Shown here piece after piece: positions 44,091 through 53,238 of a stretch of DNA of 64,000 nucleotides; the stretch's first letter is position 1; every line of letters begins with the position of its first letter. The DNA is from an uncultured Aquimarina sp. Its GTDB lineage: Bacteria > Bacteroidota > Bacteroidia > Flavobacteriales > Flavobacteriaceae. A model generated the notes under the pieces. That model was not told the origin of the DNA, made no database searches, and saw nothing but the letters and a program-made list of their open reading frames with translations. Location: positions 124,001 to 188,000 of the forward strand of contig CANMSO010000006.1 in NCBI GenBank assembly GCA_947500545.1, written 5' to 3'. The position numbers and the translations under genes are program-made.

Positions 44091-44177
44091 TTCAAAATGA
44101 TTGTATGATCTTATTAAAGATAGCATTTTAAAACCATATAATCACACCACATTTAAAACGTTACAAAACTGAATCCA

Positions 44178-45062
44178 CTAACCTTGACCCATCATGAAGT
44201 TTTTTATTTCATCCTCAGAAAAAACGGGATTAGCTCCTTCTCTACCCGCTACCATCGCCCCAATTGCACAGGCTCGATCAATAGCTTCTTGTGGTTTTTC
44301 TTTCTGAAGTAATCCTGAAATCAACGTTGCTAAGAAAGAATCTCCTGCTCCCACAGTATCAACTACTTTTACCTTATAACCACTATTGTTGTAAAAAATA
44401 CCATTGTAAAACAAAGTAGCGCCCTTACCTCCTTTGGTTACACAAATTTGATCTGTATTTGTATATACTGCAATGGCTTTTACTTGCTCCTCTAGTGTCG
44501 AGGTTATAATTTTAAATTCCCCACAAATCTCATCCAATTCTTCATCATTTAGTTTAATAAAATCTGCTTTCTTCATTAATTCCGAAAGTAGCTTTTCGTT
44601 ATAGTGTGGTGCCCTTAGGTTAACATCTAATATTCTGAATTTCGCTTTATTCAATATTTGAAATAACGTATTTCTGGACACTTCATTTCGGCTAGCCAAA
44701 CTTCCAAAAATAATTCCATCAGATTGCTCTACCTCTTCTTCTATTAATTTTGAATACTCGATAAAATCCCAAGCCACGGGACGGTTAATCTCATAGGTAG
44801 CGGTATTTTCATGATCTAAAGTCACCAAAACCTCTCCCGTTTTATGTTGTTCATCTACTTGAAATGTATGAAATGGAAGACCGTGTTCTTGAACATAGTT
44901 CTTTATATCATTCCCCAAAGCATCAGCCCCAATTCTGGTGATAATAGATGAATCTACGCCCATTGAATGTAATCGCAAAGCAACGTTAAGTGGTGCTCCA
45001 CCAATTTTTTTATGTTCTAGAAATATATCCCACAGTACTTCTCCGAAACAGGTGATTTTCAT
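44178..45062 (-). CDS. PfkB-family carbohydrate kinase (fructokinase-like)
   Basis: 294 residues. N-terminal 'FGEVLWDIFLEHKKIGGAPLNVA' (substrate-binding Gly-Gly/Asn motif) and C-terminal 'VVDTVGAGDSFLA' with the anion hole and catalytic Asp are the PfkB hallmarks. The N-terminal motif is closest to fructokinases. It phosphorylates a sugar, fructose being the best guess. It is followed on the same strand, 87 bases on, by the isomerase-like gene. Confidence 0.87.
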   Translation of the reverse strand: MKITCFGEVLWDIFLEHKKIGGAPLNVALRLHSMGVDSSIITRIGADALGNDIKNYVQEHGLPFHTFQVDEQHKTGEVLVTLDHENTATYEINRPVAWDFIEYSKLIEEEVEQSDGIIFGSLASRNEVSRNTLFQILNKAKFRILDVNLRAPHYNEKLLSELMKKADFIKLNDEELDEICGEFKIITSTLEEQVKAIAVYTNTDQICVTKGGKGATLFYNGIFYNNSGYKVKVVDTVGAGDSFLATLISGLLQKEKPQEAIDRACAIGAMVAGREGANPVFSEDEIKNFMMGQG

Positions 45063-45109
45063 TTATTTAATTTTATTCTAAGATACCATTAATAGCTCAA
45101 AAAAAAACA

Positions 45110-45140
45110 ATCCCCAGTGGTTAACAACTCCTCTGGGGAT
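45110..45140 (-). terminator. Intrinsic terminator of the arginine/proline operon
   Basis: ATCCCCAG / CTGGGGAT, an 8-bp GC-rich stem with a 15-base loop, followed on the minus strand by TTG and nine T. It is 45 bases beyond the argH stop and is the best terminator in the window. Confidence 0.88.
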
Positions 45141-45184
45141 CTAGGCTGAAGCCAAAAAATTAAACTAACTCAACTTACACTCAA

Positions 45185-46462
45185 TTAAACTTGCTTCAGC
45201 TTCTCTTCTATATTTTCAAGACATAGATTATTGATACTCCCAATGTGACTATGCTTTGTGTTTTTTTCAGGTTTATAATTTCCATTTTCAATATCCAACC
45301 CAATTTTCACATAGGCATCTCTAAATGACATTCCTTGCATCACCAATTCGTTTAATGTATCTACACTAAATAAATAGTCATATTTATTATCGTTTAGGAT
45401 ATTTTCGTTCACCTTTACATTCTTCAGCGCATACATTGCCATTTCTAAAGATGCTTTTAGATCCTGTATAGCGGGTACAATTCCTTCTTTTAGTAATTGA
45501 AGATCTCTATGATATCCACTAGGTAAATTGTTTGTTAAAAGGGTCAATTCATAAGGTAATGCCTGAATCTTATTGCATTTCCCTCTAATTAATTCGAAAA
45601 CATCAGGGTTCTTTTTATGAGGCATGATACTGGACCCCGTTGTAAACTCTGAAGGGATACTCATAAAATCAAAATTCTGACTCATATACAAGCATACGTC
45701 CATCGCCAGCTTAGACAGTGTTCCCGCAACACTACTCATTGCAAAAGCTATTGATTTTTCAGACTTACCTCTGCTCATTTGGGCAGCAACTACGTTGTAT
45801 TTTAAAGTTTCGAAGCCTAATTCTTTAGTCGTAAATTCACGATCTATAGGAAAAGAACTTCCATATCCGGCAGCACTTCCTAACGGATTCTGATCTACAA
45901 CTTTTAAAGCTGCATTCACAAAATATAGGTCATCTACTAAACTCTCTGCATAGGCAGAAAACCATAACCCAAAAGAAGAAGGCATTGCTATCTGTAAATG
46001 TGTATATCCTGGTAATAAAATGTCTTTATATTTTTCTGCAGAATCCAGTAAATTTTTGGATAATTCTTTGACCTGTGATTTAATTTGTAACAACTCATCT
46101 TTTAGATACAAATGCATTGCTACCAAAACCTGATCATTTCGCGATCTGGCTGTATGAATTCGTTTACCTGCATCTCCAATTCTTTTGGTCAATTCGAATT
46201 CGATTTTAGAATGTACATCTTCAAACTGATTTTCAATCACAAAAGTTCCCTCTTCGATTTCAATGGAGAGGTTGTTCAATTCCATTTCAATACCCAAAAT
46301 ATCTTTATCAGAAAGCAAATCTATTTTATGCAACATTTTTGCATGAGCCAAAGTTGCTTTTACATCATATTTTGCTATTACCAAATCCAACTGCCTATCA
46401 TTACCTACGGTAAACATATCTATTTTTTGATCTGTTGGTAATCCTTTATCCCAAAGTTTCAT
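45185..46462 (-). CDS. argH: Argininosuccinate lyase
   Basis: 425 residues. Fumarase/aspartase-superfamily signature 'GSSIMPHKKNPDVFE', plus 'HTARSRNDQV' and 'YTHLQIAMPSS' for substrate binding. Cleaves argininosuccinate to arginine and fumarate, the last step. Slightly shorter than the 460-residue Escherichia coli type. Last gene of the operon, 22 bases after argE. Confidence 0.95.
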   Translation of the reverse strand: MKLWDKGLPTDQKIDMFTVGNDRQLDLVIAKYDVKATLAHAKMLHKIDLLSDKDILGIEMELNNLSIEIEEGTFVIENQFEDVHSKIEFELTKRIGDAGKRIHTARSRNDQVLVAMHLYLKDELLQIKSQVKELSKNLLDSAEKYKDILLPGYTHLQIAMPSSFGLWFSAYAESLVDDLYFVNAALKVVDQNPLGSAAGYGSSFPIDREFTTKELGFETLKYNVVAAQMSRGKSEKSIAFAMSSVAGTLSKLAMDVCLYMSQNFDFMSIPSEFTTGSSIMPHKKNPDVFELIRGKCNKIQALPYELTLLTNNLPSGYHRDLQLLKEGIVPAIQDLKASLEMAMYALKNVKVNENILNDNKYDYLFSVDTLNELVMQGMSFRDAYVKIGLDIENGNYKPEKNTKHSHIGSINNLCLENIEEKLKQV

Positions 46463-46484
46463 ATCTACGTTTTCTTACTACTCT

Positions 46485-47549
46485 TTATACTATTCCTTCT
46501 AAAATCTTTATATACAACTCCACTCCTTCTTTGATTTCATCTACATAGATAAATTCGTTTGCAGAATGAGATCTAGTGGAGTCCCCAGGTCCCAATTTTA
46601 GCGATGGGCAACTCAAAACTGATTGATCTGATAAAGTTGGCGAACCGTAAGTGGTTCTCCCTAATGCGATTCCTGATTTTACAATTGGATGATCTTCTGG
46701 AATGGAAGATGAACCCAGGTGCAATGATCTTGGTTTCACCTCAACATTATCTGGCATTGCCTTATTCACTATTTTCAGAATCTCTTCGTTTCTATACCTA
46801 TCATTTACTCTAACATCTACTACCAAATCACAATGCGATGGTACTACATTATGCTGATTGCCCGCGTTAACCTGCGTAACAGTCATTTTCACTTTACCTA
46901 AGGTTTCAGATGATTTTTCAAACTCATAATTTTCAAACCATCTAATAACTTCTATAGCATTATAAATTGCGTTATCATCGTTTGGATGTGCCGCATGACT
47001 TGCCGTTCCTTTTACAGAAACATCCAATACCAACAACCCTTTTTCTGCAATCGCTAATTGCATTAATGTAGGTTCTCCTACTATACCAAATTCAACATTT
47101 TTAAGATGTTTTAAAACACTTTTCAGTCCTAATGGACCACTATTTTCTTCCTCTGCAGAAGCAACAATTACAAAATTATATTTCAGATCTTTTTTATCAT
47201 AAAAATGAGTAAATGTGGCAATTAATGAAACCAGACACCCTCCTGCATCATTACTTCCCAAACCATATAATTTCCCGTCTTCTATAAAAGCTTTAAACGG
47301 ATCATTAGTATAATTTCCGTTAGGTTTTACCGTATCATGATGAGAGTTTAACAAAATAGTAGGCTTAGCCCCATCAAAGTATTTATTATATGCCCAAATA
47401 TTATTGTTTTCTCTATTAAAAGGAATATCATGTTTGATGAACCAAGCTTCTATCAATTGAGCAGTCTCTTCCTCTTCTGATGAGAAAGACGATGTTTCTA
47501 TCAGTTTATGTAATAATTCTATTGCTTGATCTGTTAATTCTTGTACCAT
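46485..47549 (-). CDS. argE: M20 deacylase, probable N-acyl-ornithine/citrulline deacetylase (ArgE-like)
   Basis: 354 residues, M20 metallopeptidase. Metal ligands are in 'LLNSHHDTV' (His-x-Asp), 'GLGSNDAGGCL' (Asp), 'AEEENSGP' (Glu-Glu) and 'LSDQSVL'. In this type of arginine cluster, ArgF' makes an N-acylcitrulline, so this enzyme probably removes the acyl group from N-acylcitrulline, not from N-acetylornithine. Located between argH and argB in the operon with 2-22 base gaps. Confidence 0.87.
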   Translation of the reverse strand: MVQELTDQAIELLHKLIETSSFSSEEEETAQLIEAWFIKHDIPFNRENNNIWAYNKYFDGAKPTILLNSHHDTVKPNGNYTNDPFKAFIEDGKLYGLGSNDAGGCLVSLIATFTHFYDKKDLKYNFVIVASAEEENSGPLGLKSVLKHLKNVEFGIVGEPTLMQLAIAEKGLLVLDVSVKGTASHAAHPNDDNAIYNAIEVIRWFENYEFEKSSETLGKVKMTVTQVNAGNQHNVVPSHCDLVVDVRVNDRYRNEEILKIVNKAMPDNVEVKPRSLHLGSSSIPEDHPIVKSGIALGRTTYGSPTLSDQSVLSCPSLKLGPGDSTRSHSANEFIYVDEIKEGVELYIKILEGIV

Positions 47550-47551
47550 TA

Positions 47552-48334
47552 TTATAAACTCAAAGTCGTGTGTTTGGTCGTGTTATCTTTAATGAAATCT
47601 GCGTTCGCGATGTGTACTTTGTTTACATTCTTATGTAATGCATCAAAACAATTTTGAAGTTTTGGCAGCATACCGTTTGCGATCACTTCTGCATCTCTTA
47701 ATCGGGTATATTTTTCCAGATCGATATGTTCGATTACGGATTCTTTATCTTCTATATTTTCTAAAACACCTTTTAGTTCGAAACAGTAAAACAAAGACAC
47801 TTCATAATACTTGCTCATTGTAGAGGCGATTTCGGATGCTATGGTATCCGCATTTGTATTCAACAATTGTCCATTTGCATCATGGGTTAATGCACAAAAA
47901 ACAGGTGTTATGTTTTGGTTTAAAAAGGTTTGTATTATGTTTCCATTTACTTTTAGAACATCACCCACAAAACCATAATCAACAAACTGTATAGGTCTTT
48001 TTTCTGCTAAAATCACATTACCATCTGCTCCTGTTAATCCCAAAGCATTACAATTTTGTTTTTGCAAGCCAGAAACAATGGTTTTATTCAACAATCCAGC
48101 ATATGTCATCACCACAATGTCAAGGTTCTCTGCTGAAGTAATTCGTCGTCCATCAATCATTTCTGTTTTCACTCCCAATTTATCAGCAAGTTGAGTTGCT
48201 GATTTTCCTCCTCCATGTACCAAAATCTTTGGTCCATCAACTTTAGAAAAATCTTCTAGAAATGAAGCCAAGGCTTTTTCATCTTCTATGATGTTACCCC
48301 CTATTTTTGCTACAAGTAATTTTTGTTTCTTCAT
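47552..48334 (-). CDS. argB: N-acetylglutamate kinase
   Basis: 260 residues, the length of the Escherichia coli non-inhibited type without the N-terminal helix of arginine-sensitive enzymes. Start 'KLLVAKIGGNII', 'LVHGGGKSATQLADKLG', 'LNTNADTIASEIAS' mark the amino acid kinase fold and its ATP and acyl-glutamate sites. The substrate may be N-acetyl or N-succinyl glutamate. The 3' neighbour starts 2 bases after. Confidence 0.93.
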   Translation of the reverse strand: MKKQKLLVAKIGGNIIEDEKALASFLEDFSKVDGPKILVHGGGKSATQLADKLGVKTEMIDGRRITSAENLDIVVMTYAGLLNKTIVSGLQKQNCNALGLTGADGNVILAEKRPIQFVDYGFVGDVLKVNGNIIQTFLNQNITPVFCALTHDANGQLLNTNADTIASEIASTMSKYYEVSLFYCFELKGVLENIEDKESVIEHIDLEKYTRLRDAEVIANGMLPKLQNCFDALHKNVNKVHIANADFIKDNTTKHTTLSL

Positions 48335-48337
48335 TTT

Positions 48338-49285
48338 TCAGGCCTTTTCAAGAATTTTCTTCAATACCAATTGAGCGGCATATGTTCTATTATTTGCTTG
48401 CTCGATTACTATAGAGTTTTCACTATCAATTACTGCATCATCTACAACAACATTTCTCCTAACCGGTAAACAATGCATAAACTTTGCGTCGTTTGTATGT
48501 TTCATTTTCTGTTCTGTAATTCGCCATGATGATTCATTAGGCAGTATTTTTCCGTAATCCGCATATGAGCTCCAGTTTTTCACATATATGAAATCTGCAT
48601 CCTTAAATGCGTTTTCCTGGTTGTAATCAATGGGCACCTCTTTAGTAATCTGACTGGCTAACTCAAATCCCACTGGGTGGGTAATTACAAAATGTGCGTC
48701 CGTGCGTTGCATCATTTCTACAAATGAATTTGCAACCGCCTGAGGCAAAGCTTTGGGATGCGGTGCCCATGATAATACAACCTTCGGTTTATCTGTTTTT
48801 TTATGTTCTGCAATAGTTATAGCATCAGTTAATGCTTGTAATGGATGACCCGTGGCGCTTTCCATATTCACAACTGGAATAGTAGCATACTTAATAAAGT
48901 TCTTCAGTACTTTTTCACTATAATCCTCATCCCTATTTTCTAGTTTAGCAAAAGCCCGTATGGCCAAAACATCACAATATTGAGAAACAACTTGCGCAGC
49001 TTCTTTTACATGTTCAGAATTTCCTTGGTCCATCACGATACCATCGCCATATTCTAGTGACCAACCTTCACCTGTAAAGTTCATAACAATCACATTCATT
49101 CCAAGATTTAGTGCTGCCTTTTGTGTACTTAACCGTGTACGCAGACTAGGATTAAAGAACAATAATCCAATAGTTTTATCCACACCTAAAGTCTTATCAG
49201 ACAAAGGGTTTTTCTTCATCTTAATCGCTTCATCAATCCAGTCAGAAAGCGAATCTATATCTTGTATAGAAAAGTAATTATTCAT
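48338..49285 (-). CDS. argF': N-acyl-ornithine carbamoyltransferase (ArgF' type)
   Basis: 315 residues. Carbamoyl-phosphate site 'FFNPSLRTRLSTQKAALNLG', 'HCLPVRRNVVVDDAV' and the 'HPLQ' motif ('ATGHPLQALTDAI') identify the family. It resembles the Bacteroides fragilis N-succinylornithine enzyme more than normal OTCase. The loop residue 90, which is Pro in the succinyl enzyme and Glu (92) in the Xanthomonas acetyl enzyme, is Ser here as I align it from memory; so the acyl group is open. It overlaps proB by 8 bases. Confidence 0.88.
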   Translation of the reverse strand: MNNYFSIQDIDSLSDWIDEAIKMKKNPLSDKTLGVDKTIGLLFFNPSLRTRLSTQKAALNLGMNVIVMNFTGEGWSLEYGDGIVMDQGNSEHVKEAAQVVSQYCDVLAIRAFAKLENRDEDYSEKVLKNFIKYATIPVVNMESATGHPLQALTDAITIAEHKKTDKPKVVLSWAPHPKALPQAVANSFVEMMQRTDAHFVITHPVGFELASQITKEVPIDYNQENAFKDADFIYVKNWSSYADYGKILPNESSWRITEQKMKHTNDAKFMHCLPVRRNVVVDDAVIDSENSIVIEQANNRTYAAQLVLKKILEKA

Positions 49286-50072
49286 TATACACTGCTTTAG
49301 TTATTTTGGTAAATGCAATTTTGTTATGAATTACGTTTATCATAAAATCATCTTTTAGCCCATTTACCACCCAGGTTTCTATATCTGCTTTCTGAGCTAT
49401 TCTTGCTGCCTCAATTTTAGACTTCATTCCGCCAGTACCATGAGATGAAATTTCAGCAACAATTTCACTCTCTAAAACCTCAATGTCATCTACTTCATTA
49501 ATGGTATCATAGGTATTGTTCTCTACCGATTCTTTTGTACAAATCCCATTAGTATTCGTTGCTATTACCAATAAATCAGCCTTTAGTAAAGAAGCTGTTA
49601 GCCCTGCCAGTTTATCATTATCCCCAAATTGAATCTCATCTGTTGCAACAGTATCATTCTCATTAATAATTGGTATATAGTTATTCGCAACTAGCACATT
49701 GATTGTATTCACAATATTCTTTTTGGATTGTGCTCTTTCAAAATCAGAATAGGACAATAAGCACTGTGACGTTAATAACCCAAGGTCTCTGAAACTTTCT
49801 TGAAATATTCTCATTAAATGTGGCTGACCTATAGATGCCAGAGCTTGTTTTACATTAATTGCGGTCCCATTACTTTCTAGGTTCACAAATTGTTTCGCTA
49901 CTGCAATAGCACCTGAACTCACTATTACGAACTCATAATCATCTTGTAACGCAACTATTTGCCTTCCAATATCCTCTATCTTACCTCTAGAAATCTGGTT
50001 GGTCCCTTTTGTAAGAACATTAGATCCTATTTTGAGTACGATTCTTTTTTTATCTGATCTGCCCATCACCAT
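49278..50072 (-). CDS. proB: Glutamate 5-kinase without PUA domain
   Basis: 264 residues: only the amino acid kinase domain; the C-terminal PUA domain of the 367-residue Escherichia coli enzyme is absent. Motifs 'KRIVLKIGSNVLT', 'VSSGAIAVA' and 'NENDTVATDEIQFGDND', 'GTGGMKSKI' are intact. Makes gamma-glutamyl phosphate for proline. Start may be at the third codon (Met). It overlaps the end of proA by 23 bases, so translation is coupled. Confidence 0.92.
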   Translation of the reverse strand: MVMGRSDKKRIVLKIGSNVLTKGTNQISRGKIEDIGRQIVALQDDYEFVIVSSGAIAVAKQFVNLESNGTAINVKQALASIGQPHLMRIFQESFRDLGLLTSQCLLSYSDFERAQSKKNIVNTINVLVANNYIPIINENDTVATDEIQFGDNDKLAGLTASLLKADLLVIATNTNGICTKESVENNTYDTINEVDDIEVLESEIVAEISSHGTGGMKSKIEAARIAQKADIETWVVNGLKDDFMINVIHNKIAFTKITKAVYNE

Positions 50073-51246
50073 GTATATACCATTTATTCGTTACCAAATG
50101 TTGTAGTCCTATTGGACCTCTTTGATGCAATTTGTCTGTACTAATTGCTAATTCACCGCCCAAACCAAGTTGATAACCATCTGTAAATCGTGTTGATACA
50201 TTATGGTAAACCGCAGCGCAATCTACAGATGACATAAAATTTTCTGCTTCTTCTTTATTTTTTGTAACTATTACTGCAGAATGCCCTCCGCTGTATTGAT
50301 TTATTTTTGAAATAGCATCAAATTCATTTTCCGTCTCGCCAATTACAATTTTATAGTCTAGAAATTCCTCATACCAAACCGTATCACCCGATATTGACTT
50401 TACCTCTTCATATTTGGATAACGATCCATCTCCTAGTATTTCTACATTAAAATTCTTTAGAGTAGCGATCAGGTTTCTAACAAAGTCTTCTTTATTTGGG
50501 AGGTTTTTGTCTATCAGCACCTTATCTACTGCATTACAAGCAGAAATTTTATCTGTTTTTCCATTAATAATATTATCCAATGCAAGGGCCCTATCTGCTT
50601 CCTTATGCACATACACAAAATTATTGCCTCTTCCACTTACAATAACCGGGCATGTAGCATGTGTTTTCACAAAGTCAATTAACCTTTCTCCACCTCTTGG
50701 TACAATTAGATCCACTTTTTGCGTTGGTTTTTCAAGAAAATTCTGAGTTTCTTGTCTAGTGTAGCTTAGATATTCTACCCAGTTTTTTGAAATATTATTC
50801 TCTTCTAAAGCCTGATGCCAGAGCTTAACAATTTCTAGGTTAGAGTTTAGCGATTCTTTTCCTCCTTTGAGTAAAATTTTATTCCCAGATTTAAAAGCAA
50901 TTCCAGCAGCTTCTATAGTTACATCTGGTCTGGATTCATAAATAATCAAAACTGTCCCAAATGAGGCAGTTTTATTATAAACTTCCATCCCATTATCATG
51001 CATAAACCTAAATCGTTCCACTCCTACAGGATCATTTTGAGTTGCTAATTGTTGTAATGAAGAGATCATTCCTTCAATCTTAATCACATCTACTTTAAGG
51101 CGATCATACATCGCTTTATCGTCTCCTGAATAATTATTCAGATCTTTTTGGTTTGCATTAATAATAGCTTCGCTTTGTTGATCTACAAGAGTCAACATTC
51201 TTTGCAAAACAGAATTTCGTTGTTCTATACTTAGTATCATACTCAT
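50050..51246 (-). CDS. proA: Glutamate-5-semialdehyde dehydrogenase
   Basis: 398 residues, aldehyde-dehydrogenase fold. 'LIIYESRPDVTIEAAGIAF', 'LIVPRGGERLIDFV' and the active-site Cys in 'KISACNAVDKVLI' are typical. Reduces gamma-glutamyl phosphate to the semialdehyde. It overlaps argD by 4 bases and proB by 23, so it is fixed in the middle of the arginine genes. Confidence 0.94.
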   Translation of the reverse strand: MSMILSIEQRNSVLQRMLTLVDQQSEAIINANQKDLNNYSGDDKAMYDRLKVDVIKIEGMISSLQQLATQNDPVGVERFRFMHDNGMEVYNKTASFGTVLIIYESRPDVTIEAAGIAFKSGNKILLKGGKESLNSNLEIVKLWHQALEENNISKNWVEYLSYTRQETQNFLEKPTQKVDLIVPRGGERLIDFVKTHATCPVIVSGRGNNFVYVHKEADRALALDNIINGKTDKISACNAVDKVLIDKNLPNKEDFVRNLIATLKNFNVEILGDGSLSKYEEVKSISGDTVWYEEFLDYKIVIGETENEFDAISKINQYSGGHSAVIVTKNKEEAENFMSSVDCAAVYHNVSTRFTDGYQLGLGGELAISTDKLHQRGPIGLQHLVTNKWYIHGDGQIR

Positions 51247-52388
51247 AACCCTACTTTTTCCTGCACCAATACACTTTGTACAGCTTCTATAAACTGATCA
51301 ATTTCCTTTTTCCCTGCAGTAAGAGGTGGAAGTATTCTCAATAATTTTTTATTCATTGCGCCACCTGTAAAAATATGTTGATCATAGATTAATTTTTTTC
51401 GAAGCTCACTAACTTCAAAATCAAACTCTACCCCCAACATTAATCCTTTACCCTTTACTTTTTGAACACCCTCAAGACTACTTGCTTTAGATAAAAAATA
51501 TTCCCCTGTTAGCCCTGCATTATCAATAAGGTTTTCTGCTTCTATTACTTCTAATACTGCCAAAGCAGCGGCACAAGCAAGATGATTTCCACCAAAGGTG
51601 GTCCCCAACATTCCGTAGCTTGGTTCTATGTGAGGAGCAATCAAAATTCCACCTACAGGAAAACCATTACCCATGCCTTTTGCAATCGAAATAATATCCG
51701 GAGTAATCCCATGATGTTGATGTGCGAAGAATTTTCCTGTTCGCCCATATCCAGATTGTACTTCATCCAGTATCAAAACCACTCCAAATTCATGACATAA
51801 GATTTCTAATGTTGTAAAAAACTCTGTTGTTCCTTCATCTAACCCTCCAACTCCTTGAATAGGTTCTATTATTACAGCACATACATCACCTTTTTCTAAT
51901 TCAGTTTTCACCAACTCAACCTGGTTTAATGGCAAAAAGGTAACATCTTGCTGATTGTTCAATGGAGCATTGATTTTGGGATTATCAGTTGCAGCAACTG
52001 CGGCAGAAGTTCTTCCGTGGAAACCATTTTTAAAGGCAATGACCCTTGACTTCTCTGTATAAAAAGATGCCAATTTTAAAGCATTTTCATTCGCCTCTGC
52101 TCCAGAGTTACACAAAAACAATTGATAATCTTCATAACCAGACAGTTTACCCAATTTGTCTGCTAATTTTGATTGCATGCCGTTTTGAACAGCGTTAGAA
52201 TAAAAGCCTATTTTTTCTGCTTGCTCTTTTAGTTTTTTGATATAATGAGGATGTGAATGACCAATTGAAATCACAGCATGCCCGCCATATAAATCCAAAT
52301 ATTCTATTCCGTTTTTATCAACCACAATGCAGTCATATGCATTTACTGGTTCTACATCATACAATGGGTATACATCAAATAGTTTCAT
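51243..52388 (-). CDS. argD: Acyl-ornithine aminotransferase (ArgD-like, PLP-dependent)
   Basis: 381 residues, class III aminotransferase. 'FLCNSGAEANENALKLA', 'ILDEVQSGYGRTGKFFA' and PLP-binding Lys in 'ISIAKGMGNGFPVGG' are intact. It converts N-acyl-glutamate semialdehyde to N-acyl-ornithine; an ornithine aminotransferase role is possible, and the adjacent proline genes leave that open. Confidence 0.92.
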   Translation of the reverse strand: MKLFDVYPLYDVEPVNAYDCIVVDKNGIEYLDLYGGHAVISIGHSHPHYIKKLKEQAEKIGFYSNAVQNGMQSKLADKLGKLSGYEDYQLFLCNSGAEANENALKLASFYTEKSRVIAFKNGFHGRTSAAVAATDNPKINAPLNNQQDVTFLPLNQVELVKTELEKGDVCAVIIEPIQGVGGLDEGTTEFFTTLEILCHEFGVVLILDEVQSGYGRTGKFFAHQHHGITPDIISIAKGMGNGFPVGGILIAPHIEPSYGMLGTTFGGNHLACAAALAVLEVIEAENLIDNAGLTGEYFLSKASSLEGVQKVKGKGLMLGVEFDFEVSELRKKLIYDQHIFTGGAMNKKLLRILPPLTAGKKEIDQFIEAVQSVLVQEKVGL

Positions 52389-52441
52389 ATTAATAAATTA
52401 TTGGTTAATTATTGTACAATTTTCACTGAGTACCTAATCAA

Positions 52442-53236
52442 CTATTTTATGGTATTAATTTTTTCATAAGAAGCCATCACTCCTTTTATTACAGAGGAAC
52501 TAAGTCCTTGATGTTCCATCTCATTTAATCCTTCTATGGTACATCCTTGAGGTGTTGTCACTTTATCAATCTCGCGCTCTGGGTGGGTTCCGTTTTCGGC
52601 AACCAAAGTTGCTGCTCCTATTGCCGTTTGTACTGCTATAATCTGCGCTTCATGAGGATGAAAACCCATTTGGATTCCGCCTTGAATCATTGCTCTTAAA
52701 AATCTTAAAAAGAATGCTATCCCGCTTGCACCAAGAACAGTAGCTGCTTGCATTAACCGTTCTTCAATTATTAAGGTTTCTCCTATGGTGTCAAACATTT
52801 TTTCTACAATTGTCAATTCCTCTTTAACATCTTCATTGGCCGCTATACATGTCATAGACAACTTTTTAGCTGCCCCGGTATTTGGCATTACTCGCACTAC
52901 TTTATTGTTGGCAACTACTTCATTGATTTCAGCAATTGATGTACCAGTTACTGTTGAAATTAAAATTTGATCATCGGTAACGATATCTTTAATTTCTTGT
53001 AATACAGCATCCAACTGTCTAGGTTGCACACAAAGAATTATCCATTTTACACTCTTTATCGATGTTATTATATCTTGCGATGTAGCTACTCCTAATTTTT
53101 CTTTAACCTCTTTTAGATTATATTTGGATTTATCTACAACTGTAATATTTTCTGCTTCAAACAAGTCACTACTAGCTAGTCCCGAAATAATGGATTTACC
53201 TAAGTTCCCTCCTCCTATGATTGTTATTTTTTTCAT
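52442..53236 (-). CDS. proC: Pyrroline-5-carboxylate reductase
   Basis: 264 residues. N-terminal dinucleotide motif 'ITIIGGGNLGKSIISGL', 'VRVMPNTGAAKK' and C-terminal 'TTPQGCTIEGLNEMEHQG' are the ProC signatures. Last step of proline synthesis. It lies 2 bases after argC on the same transcript. With proA and proB the complete glutamate-to-proline path is inside the arginine operon. Confidence 0.94.
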   Translation of the reverse strand: MKKITIIGGGNLGKSIISGLASSDLFEAENITVVDKSKYNLKEVKEKLGVATSQDIITSIKSVKWIILCVQPRQLDAVLQEIKDIVTDDQILISTVTGTSIAEINEVVANNKVVRVMPNTGAAKKLSMTCIAANEDVKEELTIVEKMFDTIGETLIIEERLMQAATVLGASGIAFFLRFLRAMIQGGIQMGFHPHEAQIIAVQTAIGAATLVAENGTHPEREIDKVTTPQGCTIEGLNEMEHQGLSSSVIKGVMASYEKINTIK

Positions 53237-53238
53237 AT

